DNA of 64,000 bases from Flavihumibacter rivuli (GTDB lineage Bacteria > Bacteroidota > Bacteroidia > Chitinophagales > Chitinophagaceae). Under the pieces are notes generated by a model that saw only the letters and a list, made by a program, of their open reading frames with translations, searched no databases and was not told the origin of the DNA. Positions 45,673-54,347 of this stretch are shown here, piece by piece (the first letter of the stretch is position 1; each line of letters opens with the position of its first letter). Where the stretch lies: the NCBI RefSeq assembly GCF_018595685.2, contig NZ_CP092334.1, positions 214,001 through 278,000 on the forward strand. The letters are read 5' to 3'. The position numbers and the translations under genes were made by a program.

Positions 45673-45964
45673 TCGGTTAAATGGGCTTTCAGGTATAGTA
45701 GTGCATTAGCGCATTTGTACGGCGTGCTTTGCTCCTTTGCGGGCTTTTACCCGGACTGAACACGCCAATTGTTTTACAGTTCATCAAACATGCTAGTATA
45801 GCTATGCTTGCATAGAAGGCTTATAGCCCGTTGTTTCCATTCCTTTCGCCTTTTTTATTTCGCCGTTTGTGTATATTATCTTTTCCCTGCATGTAAAAGA
45901 ACGGAAATTTATCTCCGAATATTTTCGTAGAATATTCCTTATTAGCAAGCATAAACCTATCCAG
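45673..45964. other. Intergenic region before the transposase-derived gene
   Basis: 292 bases with no credible gene. It contains the partly symmetric run GCTAGTATAGCTATGCTTGCATAG (45791-45814), but nothing that matches a terminal inverted repeat in the region after the next gene. No promoter box is placed. Confidence 0.3.
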
Positions 45965-46612
45965 ATGAAAAATAGAATGCTAAAAGGTGCGCATTTGTCT
46001 GAACGCAAATGCAGGGAGATCATTAACCTCTTTTGTGAAGACCTGACTGCCACGCAGATCTCCAACATCACAGGTGTGAGCAGGGTTACCATCAATGCCT
46101 ACCTGAAGATGATCAGGACCAGCATCGCCCAGAATTGTGATGAGAACAATCCCTTCCGTTATGGATCGCCGGAGTCCTTCAGTGAAGATGTGAACATGGT
46201 GGTGCAGCCTTCCACCTATTTCGGGTTCACGCGTTGGAACAACCAGATCTATACCTCTGCGCTAAAAGAGATGAACAGGGATATGCTTTTGGAATGGCAG
46301 AGGCTTGGTCCTGAGCATTGGAGCCAGGCGCAGCAAAGGATCCATGCAGTTGCGGATATCGCCAACTGGCGCTTGCATCGTTTCGACCAGCAACTGAACA
46401 GCAATGGCCGGTTGGTAATGGATGATATCTCCGGCTTCTGGGGTCTGACCAAGAACAGGTTGTTAAAATTCCGCGGCCTCAACAGGAATACCTTGTATCT
46501 CCACATCAAAGAGTGTGAGTTCAGGTATAATTACCGCAATGAGAACATGAATGCGTTGTTGTTGCAATTGATCCTTCGCAAACCTTTACATGAAGTTAAA
46601 CTTGCGGTCTGA
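45965..46612 (+). CDS. IS1595/ISXO2-like transposase-derived protein lacking the catalytic DDE residues
   Basis: A 215-residue intact reading frame, the usual length of IS1595-type transposases. Both ends match that family: an N-terminal helix-turn-helix region with LTATQISNITGVSRVTINAYL, and a C-terminal FWGLTKNRLLKFRGL followed by TLYLHIKECEFRYNYRNEN. In the middle, the first catalytic segment (family VDESYFG) reads QPSTYFGF, the second Asp region is not recognisable, and the third residue position (family GIESFWG or similar) reads DISGFWG, so the active-site Asp/Glu are gone. The frame is not broken by stops, which argues for a kept, DNA-binding use. No terminal inverted repeats were found. 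ATG at 45965 chosen; a GTG at 45869 is further upstream. Confidence 0.65.
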   Translation: MKNRMLKGAHLSERKCREIINLFCEDLTATQISNITGVSRVTINAYLKMIRTSIAQNCDENNPFRYGSPESFSEDVNMVVQPSTYFGFTRWNNQIYTSALKEMNRDMLLEWQRLGPEHWSQAQQRIHAVADIANWRLHRFDQQLNSNGRLVMDDISGFWGLTKNRLLKFRGLNRNTLYLHIKECEFRYNYRNENMNALLLQLILRKPLHEVKLAV

Positions 46613-46989
46613 TCTTATCAGGATCTTTTCCACTCAGGAAGCATATTCGCCACTTATCATTGTAGGGAATATGTCCACTAGATAAAATAAAAATGCGGGA
46701 GCGGCTCAAAGTCGCTCCCGTATTGCGTTATATAGGATTTCATTATATGGTGCCAAAGCTATCTTGCGATTTTGGTTTCTTTAACTAAAAGCATTGCAGG
46801 GATCAGCTTGCTGCAACCATTCATCTCATCATATCCCCGTTGAACATCCCGATGCAACGTTTTGAAGTGGCGATTTGAAGTTGGGTTTCATTTTTAAAGT
46901 TTTCTTGTTCGGTTTTTTCCCTTTGTAATATCAGCCTGCTATGCTTTTGCCAGCCAATAATTTCATGCGGAAAAATCTGATCTAAGATT
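46613..46989. promoter_or_regulatory. Intergenic region ahead of the second susC
   Basis: 377 bases without a credible gene. It contains a strong hairpin (46694-46721) whose T-run lies on the minus-strand side. No -33/-7 pair of good quality was found before the susC ATG at 46990. Confidence 0.35.
46683..46722 (-). terminator. Strong hairpin with T-run on the minus strand, unassigned
   Basis: ATGCGGGAGCG (46694-46704) pairs with CGCTCCCGTAT (46713-46723) with one G-T pair and a short inner stem. On the minus strand it would be followed by ATTTTTATTTTA, an intrinsic-terminator form, yet no minus-strand gene ends here. It may terminate antisense transcription or belong to a small RNA. Confidence 0.5.
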
Positions 46990-49900
46990 ATGAAGAGAAT
47001 TCTATGCTTATGGATGCTGATGGTATTCGCCGTGGCGGATTTGTTGGCACAGGGACGCACGATCAGCGGTCGTGTTACCGACGCAAAAACGGGCGCGCCG
47101 CTAGCAGGTGTGACCGTAACAGTTAAGGGAACCAATCTTGCTACGCAGACAGATGCCAGTGGCTTATACAGCCTTCCTTCTGTGCCTGCAGATGGCAGTC
47201 TTGTGTTTTCTTATGTGAGTTATAAAAAATTTGAGGCAAAGAACCTGAACGCAGCCAAACTGGATGTGTTGCTGGAAGAAGATGCCAACCAGATGAATGA
47301 AGTAATCGTTACTGCCAATGCGATCAAGCGTGAGGCCAGGAGCCTTGGCTATGCTACTTCTACCATCAAGAATGATGAACTTACCCGTGGTAAGGACCGC
47401 AGTGTGCTGAACTCCTTGCAGGGTAAAGTTGCGGGTGTTCAGATCACCGGTAGTTCCGGTGGTGTGGGTAGTTCTACCCGTATCGTTTTCCGCGGTGGTA
47501 CTTCATTAACCGGTAACAACCAGGCCTTGATCGTGGTTGATGGTATTCCCATTGATAACTCACAGATCGACGCCGGTGATAACCTGAACAACCAGGTGGA
47601 TGCGGGTAACAGGGGTAACGATATCAACCCCGATGATATTGAATCGGTGACCGTGCTGAAAGGCCCTGCTGCTGCCGCATTGTATGGTAGCCGTGCGTCC
47701 AATGGAGCGCTTATTATTACTACCAAGACCGGTAAACTCAGGGGCGGAAAGAAGACCGAGATCGTAGTGAGCAGCTCCTACAATTTGGAATCTATCTTGC
47801 GCCTTCCTGATTTTCAGAACGAGTATGGCCAGGGTGGCCAGAAGCAGCCGGATTCAAGGGAGAACTTCAGCTGGGGTCCGAAGTTTGATGGGGTGACCAG
47901 GCCATGGGGTCAGCAGATCGGTGATTCCATGAGGGTGAAACCTTATGCGGCCATTCCTGATAACGTTAAAGAGTTTTTTGATATTGGCCGTACCTGGACC
48001 AATGGTGTATCCTTCTCCCAGAACAACGAGAAGTCTACCTACTTTGTTTCTTTCAACAATGTTGACCAGAAAGGTGTGATGCCCGGTACAGAGTACAAGC
48101 GTACTTCCGTAAAACTGAGCGGTAGCACTGAATTTGCGAATAATTTCTACAGCAACGCCAGTGTGAACTATATCCGTTCAGTAGGTGACCTCTCCGTTCA
48201 GGGACAGGGTTCTTCCCCTTACGACCAGGTTTTGCAAACACCGCGTGATATCTCCCTGCTGGAACTGAAGGATTACCGCAATAAGTTCAATGACCTTTAT
48301 GGTTATTATGGTGCCTACACGGTAAACCCATGGTACCTGCTGGGTGAAGATTCCTACAAGACCAATGTAGACCGACTGATCGCCAATGTGCAGATCGGTT
48401 ACAAGCCGGTGAAATGGCTGGATATCAACTACCGTATCGGTACTGATTTCTCTGCTGATAAACGCAGGCAGATCGTTTCCAAGCGCGTGATCACTGATCC
48501 CAATAACCAGAACTATGATAGTCGTTATGATGGTAAATACGAAGAGACCACCATTGATATCAGGGAGCTGACTTCTGACCTGATGGTAACGGCCAAGCGT
48601 AAGCTGGGTGAGAACTGGACCATGTCGGCATTGGTAGGTCATAATATCCGCCAGCGCGATTTCAGTTCACAGGTAAGCACCGCCAATGGGTTGATCATTC
48701 CTGGTGTATATAACCTTTCCAACTCCAAGAACAGGCCCACCACTTCCAACCAGATCATCAACAGGAGGCTGTATGGTGTATATGCGGATGTGAACTTTGC
48801 CTATAAGAATTTCCTGTTCCTGGGTGCTACTGCACGTAATGACTGGTCTTCCACCTTGCCCAAGAACAATAACAGCTTCTTCTATCCCAGTGCCAATGCG
48901 TCATTGGTGTTTAGCGAATTGTTTGATATGCCTTCCTTCATTTCCTATGGTAAGTTGAGGTCGAGCATTGCACAGGTGGGTAATGATGCGCCGCCGTATC
49001 AATTGCAATCAGTATTTGTGACCGGAACTATTTCTGATGGCTTCCGCGACTCACAATTGAATTTCCCCCTGAACGGTGTTCCCGGTTATACGCAGGGTAA
49101 CGTGATCGGTAATCCCAACCTGAAGCCTGAGATCACCACCTCCTTTGAAGTGGGTCTTGACCTGGGCTTCTTCAACGACAGGTTAGGTATTGAAGCGACT
49201 TATTATTCCAATGAGAGCCGCGACCAGATCCTTACCGTTCCCATTGCAGCAAGTTCCGGCTTTACCAGCCAGACCCTGAATGCCGGTTCTATCACCAATA
49301 AAGGAATTGAATTGCTGGTTAGGGCGCAGCCTGTACGCAGCAGGAATTTCACCTGGGAAGTGACCGGTACTTTCACCAAGAACAAGAACAGGGTGAATGA
49401 GTTGTTTGATGGCGTTGAGCAGATCAGCCTTGGTGGCTTTACCGGAGCAACGCTGGTGGCCAGGGTTGGCGAAGCCTATGGTTCCTTCTTTGGTGCTGAC
49501 TTCCTTCGTGATCCGGAAGGAAGGGTAGTGGTTGATCCCAATACCGGCTACCCCCTGACTGATCCTGTTGCCAAGAGCCATGGCAATATCCAGCCGGATT
49601 TCCTTGCAAGCCTTACCAACTCTTTCTCTTATAAAGGTTTCACCTTCTCTTTCCTGATCGATGCCAGGAAAGGTGGTATGCTGTATTCAAGGACAAGGAG
49701 TCTCCAAACCTTTGTGGGAACAGATCCCCGCACCTTGTATAACAACAGGGAGCGTTTCGTGATCCCGAATAGTGTGGTGCAAACTGCTGATGGTAAGTAT
49801 GTGCCCAATACCACCCCGGTGGCTAATGCGCAGGATTACTGGACCAACTACGTAGCAGATAATGAGATCGATCACCTGATCGATGCCAGCTTCATCAAGC

Positions 49901-50133
49901 TTCGTGAGGTTAGCCTGAGCTACCGTGTGCCGAAGACCTGGATCCAGTCATGGCCCATCAATGGTATCATGGTCGGCTTGAGCGGAAGGAACCTGTTCCT
50001 GTGGACACCTTCCGAGAATACCTATGTTGACCCTGAATCCAGCTCATTTGGTACAGGTAACGTACAGGGTTTTGAATATGGTACCATTCCTTCTATCCGC
50101 AGCTATGGTGCGAATGTTAAAGTGATTTTCTAA
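46990..50133 (+). CDS. SusC/RagA-family TonB-dependent outer-membrane transporter (pair 2)
   Basis: A 1,047-residue barrel with signal peptide (about 1-20), a CarboxypepD_reg-like domain (about 22-95, TISGRVTDAKTGAPLAGVTV and YSLPSVPADGSLVFSYVSYK), and the plug with the SusC/RagA marks MNEVIVTANAIKREARSLGY, LQGKVAGVQITGSSGG, DINPDDIESVTVLKGPAAA and LYGSRASNGALIITTK. The barrel ends in RSYGANVKVIF. It differs from the first SusC (31.3 kb) mainly in the barrel, which argues for another substrate. It is followed after 17 bases by a SusD-like gene and then a small lipoprotein gene. Confidence 0.95.
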   Translation: MKRILCLWMLMVFAVADLLAQGRTISGRVTDAKTGAPLAGVTVTVKGTNLATQTDASGLYSLPSVPADGSLVFSYVSYKKFEAKNLNAAKLDVLLEEDANQMNEVIVTANAIKREARSLGYATSTIKNDELTRGKDRSVLNSLQGKVAGVQITGSSGGVGSSTRIVFRGGTSLTGNNQALIVVDGIPIDNSQIDAGDNLNNQVDAGNRGNDINPDDIESVTVLKGPAAAALYGSRASNGALIITTKTGKLRGGKKTEIVVSSSYNLESILRLPDFQNEYGQGGQKQPDSRENFSWGPKFDGVTRPWGQQIGDSMRVKPYAAIPDNVKEFFDIGRTWTNGVSFSQNNEKSTYFVSFNNVDQKGVMPGTEYKRTSVKLSGSTEFANNFYSNASVNYIRSVGDLSVQGQGSSPYDQVLQTPRDISLLELKDYRNKFNDLYGYYGAYTVNPWYLLGEDSYKTNVDRLIANVQIGYKPVKWLDINYRIGTDFSADKRRQIVSKRVITDPNNQNYDSRYDGKYEETTIDIRELTSDLMVTAKRKLGENWTMSALVGHNIRQRDFSSQVSTANGLIIPGVYNLSNSKNRPTTSNQIINRRLYGVYADVNFAYKNFLFLGATARNDWSSTLPKNNNSFFYPSANASLVFSELFDMPSFISYGKLRSSIAQVGNDAPPYQLQSVFVTGTISDGFRDSQLNFPLNGVPGYTQGNVIGNPNLKPEITTSFEVGLDLGFFNDRLGIEATYYSNESRDQILTVPIAASSGFTSQTLNAGSITNKGIELLVRAQPVRSRNFTWEVTGTFTKNKNRVNELFDGVEQISLGGFTGATLVARVGEAYGSFFGADFLRDPEGRVVVDPNTGYPLTDPVAKSHGNIQPDFLASLTNSFSYKGFTFSFLIDARKGGMLYSRTRSLQTFVGTDPRTLYNNRERFVIPNSVVQTADGKYVPNTTPVANAQDYWTNYVADNEIDHLIDASFIKLREVSLSYRVPKTWIQSWPINGIMVGLSGRNLFLWTPSENTYVDPESSSFGTGNVQGFEYGTIPSIRSYGANVKVIF

Positions 50134-50150
50134 TTGAAAAAGTTGAACGC

Positions 50151-51659
50151 ATGAATTTCAAGAATAAATTTTTTGCTCCCCTCGTGGCTTTGTCTGCCCT
50201 GGCTTTCACAGGCTGCAGCAAGGACTACCTGGATATCAATAAGGACCCTAACAACCCTGTTGATGCATCTGTAGACCTGGTATTGCCAACAGCCCTGGGA
50301 TATAGTGCCTATAACCTGGGCAACCCCTTCCAGATCCTTGGCGGATTATGGGGTCAATACTGGACACAAGGACCTACTGCCAGCCAGTACAAACCACTGG
50401 ACCAGTACAATGTAACCAGTACCTCTTATGACCGTCAGTGGCAAAGCGTGTATTCTGGTCCTCTGGCCGATTTCAAATACCTGGTAACAGAGGGTATGAG
50501 GACAGGCCAGGAGAATTATGCCGCGATCGGTAAGATCATGCAGGCTTACATGTTCCAGGTGATGACCGACCTGCATGGCGATATTCCTTTCTCTGAGGCA
50601 CTGGATGCACAGAATGGTAATGTCCGCCCCAAGTTCGATACCCAGGATAAGGTGTACGATGGCCTGATCAAATTACTGGATGAAGGTCTGGCCCTGATCG
50701 ATGAGAACACTGCCCAGCATCCGGGTGAGGATGATTTCTTTTTCCATGGTGATATGCATTTATGGAAGAAGTTCGCCAATACCCTTAAACTGAAGATCTA
50801 CCTGAGGCAGGCCTATGTGCGTCCGGCAGTTGCGGAGAACGGTATCAAGGCCATGTATGCTGCGAATGCTGAATTCATCGACTACCATGAAGATGCTTTC
50901 GTTCCTTTCAATAAGGAGCAGTTCAACCAGAACCCTTTGTTCGCGACCTTCCAGACCCTGACTTCCAATAACCTGCTGGCAAGTAATACTGTCCTTGGTT
51001 ACCTGGGCGCAACCAACGATCCGAGGCTGCCCGTATTCTTCACCAGGGCAACCCAGGCGCCCAATACAGGCAATTTTGCGGGTATTGACCAGGGCAATGG
51101 TCCCAACCTGCAGGGTAACCAGAATGCAAATAGTTATTCAAAACCTGCACCAGCTGTAGGTGGCCCTATTACCCCTGATAATCCGATTGGCGGAGCAGAA
51201 GCGCCGGTGATCTTCCTTACCGCTGCGGAAAGCTATTTCTTGCAGGCAGAGGCTGTGCTGCGCGGATGGGGAACAGGTAATGCCCAGCAATTGTATGAAG
51301 ATGGGGTATTGCTGTCCTTTCTGTACTGGGGATTGCCCGAGGCGAAATACAATCTGTACATCGGCCAGGACGCTGTGAAGTATCCGGCTGCAGGAAGCTT
51401 CGAGGAAAAACTGGAGCGGGTGATCACCCAGAAATGGGTAAGCTTCTGCGGTACCCAGAATTTCGAAGCCTGGACCGAGTGGAGGCGTACGGGTTACCCG
51501 GATTTCTTTACCATCTCTGCCACCAGCAGTATTGGCAACAATTTCCCGGTTCGCATCCTCTATCCTGATTCAGAAGTGAGCAGGAACCCCAATACCCCGG
51601 CACAAAAAACGGTAAAGGATAAACTGTGGTGGGATGTGAATACTAACGGACAGAATTGA
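50151..51659 (+). CDS. SusD-like outer-membrane lipoprotein (SusD_2 group, pair 2)
   Basis: A 502-residue lipoprotein with lipobox ending at Cys22 (ALAFTGCSKD). It opens SKDYLDINKDPNNPVDASVD and later has the MTDLHGDIPFSEALDAQNG segment, RPKFDTQDKVYDGLIKLLDE, FFFHGDMHLWKKFANTLKLK and the C-terminal EAWTEWRRTGYPDFF, the SusD_2 pattern. A Gly/Asn-rich insert lies near residues 305-335. It partners the susC gene at 46.99 kb. Substrate unknown; no glycoside hydrolases nearby, although SusD_2 systems may also handle peptides or other polymers. Confidence 0.92.
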   Translation: MNFKNKFFAPLVALSALAFTGCSKDYLDINKDPNNPVDASVDLVLPTALGYSAYNLGNPFQILGGLWGQYWTQGPTASQYKPLDQYNVTSTSYDRQWQSVYSGPLADFKYLVTEGMRTGQENYAAIGKIMQAYMFQVMTDLHGDIPFSEALDAQNGNVRPKFDTQDKVYDGLIKLLDEGLALIDENTAQHPGEDDFFFHGDMHLWKKFANTLKLKIYLRQAYVRPAVAENGIKAMYAANAEFIDYHEDAFVPFNKEQFNQNPLFATFQTLTSNNLLASNTVLGYLGATNDPRLPVFFTRATQAPNTGNFAGIDQGNGPNLQGNQNANSYSKPAPAVGGPITPDNPIGGAEAPVIFLTAAESYFLQAEAVLRGWGTGNAQQLYEDGVLLSFLYWGLPEAKYNLYIGQDAVKYPAAGSFEEKLERVITQKWVSFCGTQNFEAWTEWRRTGYPDFFTISATSSIGNNFPVRILYPDSEVSRNPNTPAQKTVKDKLWWDVNTNGQN

Positions 51660-51679
51660 TCTTCATTAAACATTTAGTC

Positions 51680-52321
51680 ATGCGTAAAAAGTTATTCAAG
51701 ATATTGGTCGCCATGTCGATCACCGGATTCGTAGCCACTTCATGTAAGAAGGAAACCACGGATGGCATTTCCAGGGAAGTTAAAGTGAGTTACCCGGAAA
51801 TCACCCTGAAAGGGGAGGAATTGGTTGTACTGCCGGTAGGTGCCAACTATACAGACCAGGGAGCGATCCTGAAGGATGATATTACAGGAAAGGAGTCTGA
51901 TCTGGCGCCTACATCAGATAATGTGGACACCGATGTGCCCGGTCTGTACCTGGTTATTTTCAGCGCTTCCAATGCGAATGGTTTTGAAACGACCGTAGCC
52001 AGGAGGGTAGCGGTTACTTCGGTAACCAATACGGTCAACCGCTCCGGCACCTATGTTCGTACTGCCACAGGGGTTTCCTGTTTCGTTGAGCGGGTATCAG
52101 AGGGTGTGTATAAGGTGACCAACCCCGGCGGGGCCGGTATTGGTACAAATATCATCGTGTATATGGTGGAAACGGAGAAGGGTAAATATACCTGCCCGGC
52201 CCAGCCTACTGATGCGGGAACCATGTCTGTTACCGAGATCAATTTCACCGAAGGGGGATCTACCTGGAGGGTGTTGAATGCAGGTTATGGAAATGGTCTA
52301 AGGACTTTTGTAAAACAATAA
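51680..52321 (+). CDS. Lipoprotein with N-terminal Ig-like domain, third member of the second Sus-type operon
   Basis: A 213-residue lipoprotein (lipobox ending at Cys22, FVATSCKKE). The first half is an Ig-like domain: VSYPEITLKGEELVVLPVGA, then YTDQGAILKDDITGKESD and the GLYLVIFSASNANGFETTV strand, as in DUF5011-like domains. The second half (from about residue 125) is beta-rich, with aromatic and Gly residues and GGAGIGTNIIVYMVETEKG, of unknown fold. It overlaps nothing but starts 20 bases after the SusD stop. Such lipoproteins are often accessory binders for SusCD systems. ATG at 51680 chosen over TTG eight codons earlier. Confidence 0.8.
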   Translation: MRKKLFKILVAMSITGFVATSCKKETTDGISREVKVSYPEITLKGEELVVLPVGANYTDQGAILKDDITGKESDLAPTSDNVDTDVPGLYLVIFSASNANGFETTVARRVAVTSVTNTVNRSGTYVRTATGVSCFVERVSEGVYKVTNPGGAGIGTNIIVYMVETEKGKYTCPAQPTDAGTMSVTEINFTEGGSTWRVLNAGYGNGLRTFVKQ

Positions 52322-52390
52322 GTAAATTGGGATAGCTGTCATCCCTAATAGCATCAAGACAGCAAAGACTATTTTTCTCTTGTGTGTGTA

Positions 52391-52420
52391 AGCAGGTAGT
52401 GTCTACTACCTGCTTTTTTG
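52391..52420 (+). terminator. Intrinsic terminator of the second Sus-type operon
   Basis: AGCAGGTAG (52391-52399) pairs perfectly with CTACCTGCT (52406-52414), with a further T-A pair in the loop, and is followed by six T. It lies directly ahead of the palindrome at 52424. Confidence 0.85.
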
Positions 52421-52423
52421 TAT

Positions 52424-52441
52424 TTATGATTGTGGTCATAA
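52424..52441 (+). promoter_or_regulatory. Crp-type palindrome ahead of the fasciclin lipoprotein gene
   Basis: TTATGA (52424-52429), six bases, TCATAA (52436-52441). The half-site core TATGA-N6-TCATA differs by one base per half from the Crp consensus TGTGA-N6-TCACA. The same half-sites with the same 6-base spacing lie ahead of the nos operon (59919-59942). The centre (52432.5) is 35.5 bases from the last base of the -7-like element TTATCTTG (52461-52468), putting it near -41 if that element is used, a class II activator position. Confidence 0.7.
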
Positions 52442-52460
52442 TGATTTTTTGAAGGGCTGT

Positions 52461-52468
52461 TTATCTTG
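52461..52468 (+). promoter_or_regulatory. -7-like element of the fasciclin gene
   Basis: TTATCTTG is a partial match (two mismatches) to TAnnTTTG. No TTTG lies at the -33 position; the place of a -33 contact is instead taken up by the Crp-type palindrome, as expected for an activator-dependent promoter. Confidence 0.35.
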
Positions 52469-52499
52469 CCAATACCAAGACCTAAAACAAACAACCATT

Positions 52500-53069
52500 A
52501 TGAAGAAGATCTCCAATCTTGTGGTTTGCGCAATGATGGCAATGGTGCTGGTTTCCTGCCAGGGTAACCAACAGCCGGAGAGCCAGGGTGCAGCCGCAAC
52601 AACCAATGTGCCCGATGGCGGACAATCAACAGTACAGGATGATGAATCCCAAAAGGATGTAGTTAAAGTCGCGGCAGCCAGTGCCGACCATACTACATTG
52701 GTGGCTGCGGTGAAAGCCGCAGAACTGGTGGATGTATTATCCAATGCAGGCCCCTTTACGGTTTTTGCGCCTACCAATGCCGCCTTTGATAAATTACCAG
52801 CCGGAACCGTTGAAGGATTATTGAAGCCGGAAGCGAAAGCTGACCTGCAAAATATCCTGCAATACCATGTGTATGTTGGAGGTATCAAGACTGAGCAAAT
52901 GCAGGATGGCCAGGTGCTGGGCCAGGCCAATGGCGATAATATTACCCTTTCTGTTAAGGACGGCGTAGTGACCGTGAATGGTACTGCAAAGATCATTGCT
53001 TCCGTTCCTGCCAGTAATGGTATAGTGCATGTAATTGATGCGGTGTTACTGCCGCCTGCCAAGAAGTGA
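52500..53069 (+). CDS. Fasciclin-domain lipoprotein
   Basis: A 189-residue lipoprotein (lipobox ending at Cys20, MVLVSCQGN) with a Gln/Asp-rich linker, then one fasciclin (FAS1) domain from about residue 55: HTTLVAAVKAAELVDVLSNA, GPFTVFAPTNAAFDKLP, LLKPEAKADLQNILQYHVYVG, and the closing NGIVHVIDAVLLPP. FAS1 domains mediate adhesion or scaffold proteins in the periplasm or at the surface. It converges with the nos operon and shares its upstream palindrome, so a link to N2O respiration is inferred, perhaps as a copper- or complex-associated periplasmic partner. ATG at 52500 is used because the signal peptide begins there. Confidence 0.9.
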   Translation: MKKISNLVVCAMMAMVLVSCQGNQQPESQGAAATTNVPDGGQSTVQDDESQKDVVKVAAASADHTTLVAAVKAAELVDVLSNAGPFTVFAPTNAAFDKLPAGTVEGLLKPEAKADLQNILQYHVYVGGIKTEQMQDGQVLGQANGDNITLSVKDGVVTVNGTAKIIASVPASNGIVHVIDAVLLPPAKK

Positions 53070-53094
53070 TATTTTAGTTCCCTTTTATTGTTCG

Positions 53095-53129
53095 AAAAGT
53101 CCGCTATATTCCTATAGCGGACTTTTTCT
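53095..53129. terminator. Bidirectional terminator between the fasciclin gene and the nos operon
   Basis: A perfect 13-bp stem (AAAGTCCGCTATA at 53096-53108, complement at 53113-53125) with a 4-base loop has TTTTTC on the plus side and a TTTT on the minus side, so it can serve both convergent units. Confidence 0.85.
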
Positions 53130-53175
53130 TGGGAAACTATTCGTTGGTTTTTATAGGGAAATAAAGTTGAATGGG

Positions 53176-53577
53176 TCAGGAACCTAAGGGTTTGGCCTGG
53201 TTATCGGGATAGAGGATCTTGATCTGCATGATGGTGGCGATGGAGAGCGCCCTTTGTTTGATCAGGTCCGCATTATTTCCGGAGAAAAGGTTGTCGACGG
53301 TTTCATTGAATAGGTTCAGCCATTCCTGGAAACTTTCCTTGTCCAGAGGGTTGCGCTGGTGAAGGCGATGGTGGATCTGCATGGGGTTGCCATTATAGCC
53401 ACCGGTATAAAAAAGGATGTTTTCCCAGAATTGATACATGATGGGCAAATGGTGGTCCCAGTCTACCTGTGTAAAGTAATGGCTGATCAACTGGTTGGAC
53501 CTAACCTTTTCATAAAAGGTGTTGATCAGCAATTCAATGTCTTTCCTGCCAGCTATATCGTTCTTTAAAGCCTGCAT
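53176..53577 (-). CDS. Truncated haemoglobin (group III type)
   Basis: A 133-residue globin. Features are RKDIELLINTFYEKVRSNQL, the MYQFWENILFYTGGYNGNPM helix with the conserved Tyr-Gly-Gly/Gly-Asn-Pro, a proximal His in MQIHHRLH (His69 or His70), and FQEWLNLFNETVDNLF. Group III truncated globins are linked to oxygen or nitric oxide handling. It is the last gene of the nos operon: it begins one base after the end of nosY. In an N2O-reducing organism, a role in detoxifying NO formed upstream, or in protecting the copper enzyme from O2 or NO, is a sensible inference. Confidence 0.9.
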   Translation of the reverse strand: MQALKNDIAGRKDIELLINTFYEKVRSNQLISHYFTQVDWDHHLPIMYQFWENILFYTGGYNGNPMQIHHRLHQRNPLDKESFQEWLNLFNETVDNLFSGNNADLIKQRALSIATIMQIKILYPDNQAKPLGS

Positions 53578-53578
53578 C

Positions 53579-54346
53579 TTAAAGATCTTTTTTATTGAAT
53601 TTTCGGATAGCCCACCAGGAGGGCAGGATGATCCATAGGGTCATTACGGTGGCCGCAAAGATAGATCCAAAGGAACTGCCCAGGAAAGATTTGAATACGG
53701 CGCCGGTAAAGCCCATCATAGCGGAGATGTCCAGTTTTAGCAGGAGCAGTATTCTTCCCAGGTCTATCGGGTTCAGGCTGCTCATGGCGATCATGGCTTT
53801 TTCCAAGGGGTAGTCAGCAAATTGGAAGAGGATCATCAGGACTATGCCATCATAGATGAAGGCAAAATAGAACCAAAGCAACAATGCCAATCCGATCCCC
53901 TTGGCCTTATCCCTCGTTAGAACGGCTGCCAGTAATGCCAATGAACAAAATACCAGGCTTAATCCAAGGGCCGTAAAGACCAGCGTGAGTCCGGTGCTGT
54001 CGGCACTGAATAAGAGGATGGGAATCCCGATGCCTATCATTACTGCGATGCAAAGCGATATACAAATACCCAGGTATATGCTGCTCAGTAAACTGGTCCT
54101 TCGGATGGGTTGTGCTACCATCAGCTCAATGAACTCCTGCGCATTATACAGGTAGATGGTGCTGAAAATGATGCTTACCAGCGGCGTGATGATCAGGGTA
54201 AGGTTCAGCAAACTGAGAATGGCCTTGGAAGGATGCTCTTCCATCGAAAATAATCCCAGTGAAATGACCAGCAGGAGTAGGGTATAGGCAATGACGGTCC
54301 TGTTCTTCAGGATATCGAGTAAGATGTATTTGGTGATCTTTTTCAT
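53579..54346 (-). CDS. nosY: NosY-type ABC permease
   Basis: A 255-residue ABC-2-type permease with about six hydrophobic segments (first near residues 19-35, last near 230-245). With NosF it forms the exporter that supports assembly of the CuZ centre of NosZ, together with NosD. The segment ELMVAQPIRRTSLLSSIYLG resembles the coupling region of NosY-like proteins, and the end WAIRKFNKKDL is short. It starts one base after nosF. Confidence 0.9.
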   Translation of the reverse strand: MKKITKYILLDILKNRTVIAYTLLLLVISLGLFSMEEHPSKAILSLLNLTLIITPLVSIIFSTIYLYNAQEFIELMVAQPIRRTSLLSSIYLGICISLCIAVMIGIGIPILLFSADSTGLTLVFTALGLSLVFCSLALLAAVLTRDKAKGIGLALLLWFYFAFIYDGIVLMILFQFADYPLEKAMIAMSSLNPIDLGRILLLLKLDISAMMGFTGAVFKSFLGSSFGSIFAATVMTLWIILPSWWAIRKFNKKDL

Positions 54347-54347
54347 G

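Noticed and set aside
45673..46989. Intact insertion sequence around the transposase-derived gene
   Set aside because: No terminal inverted repeats or direct target duplications were found by comparing the two flanks, and the catalytic residues are missing.
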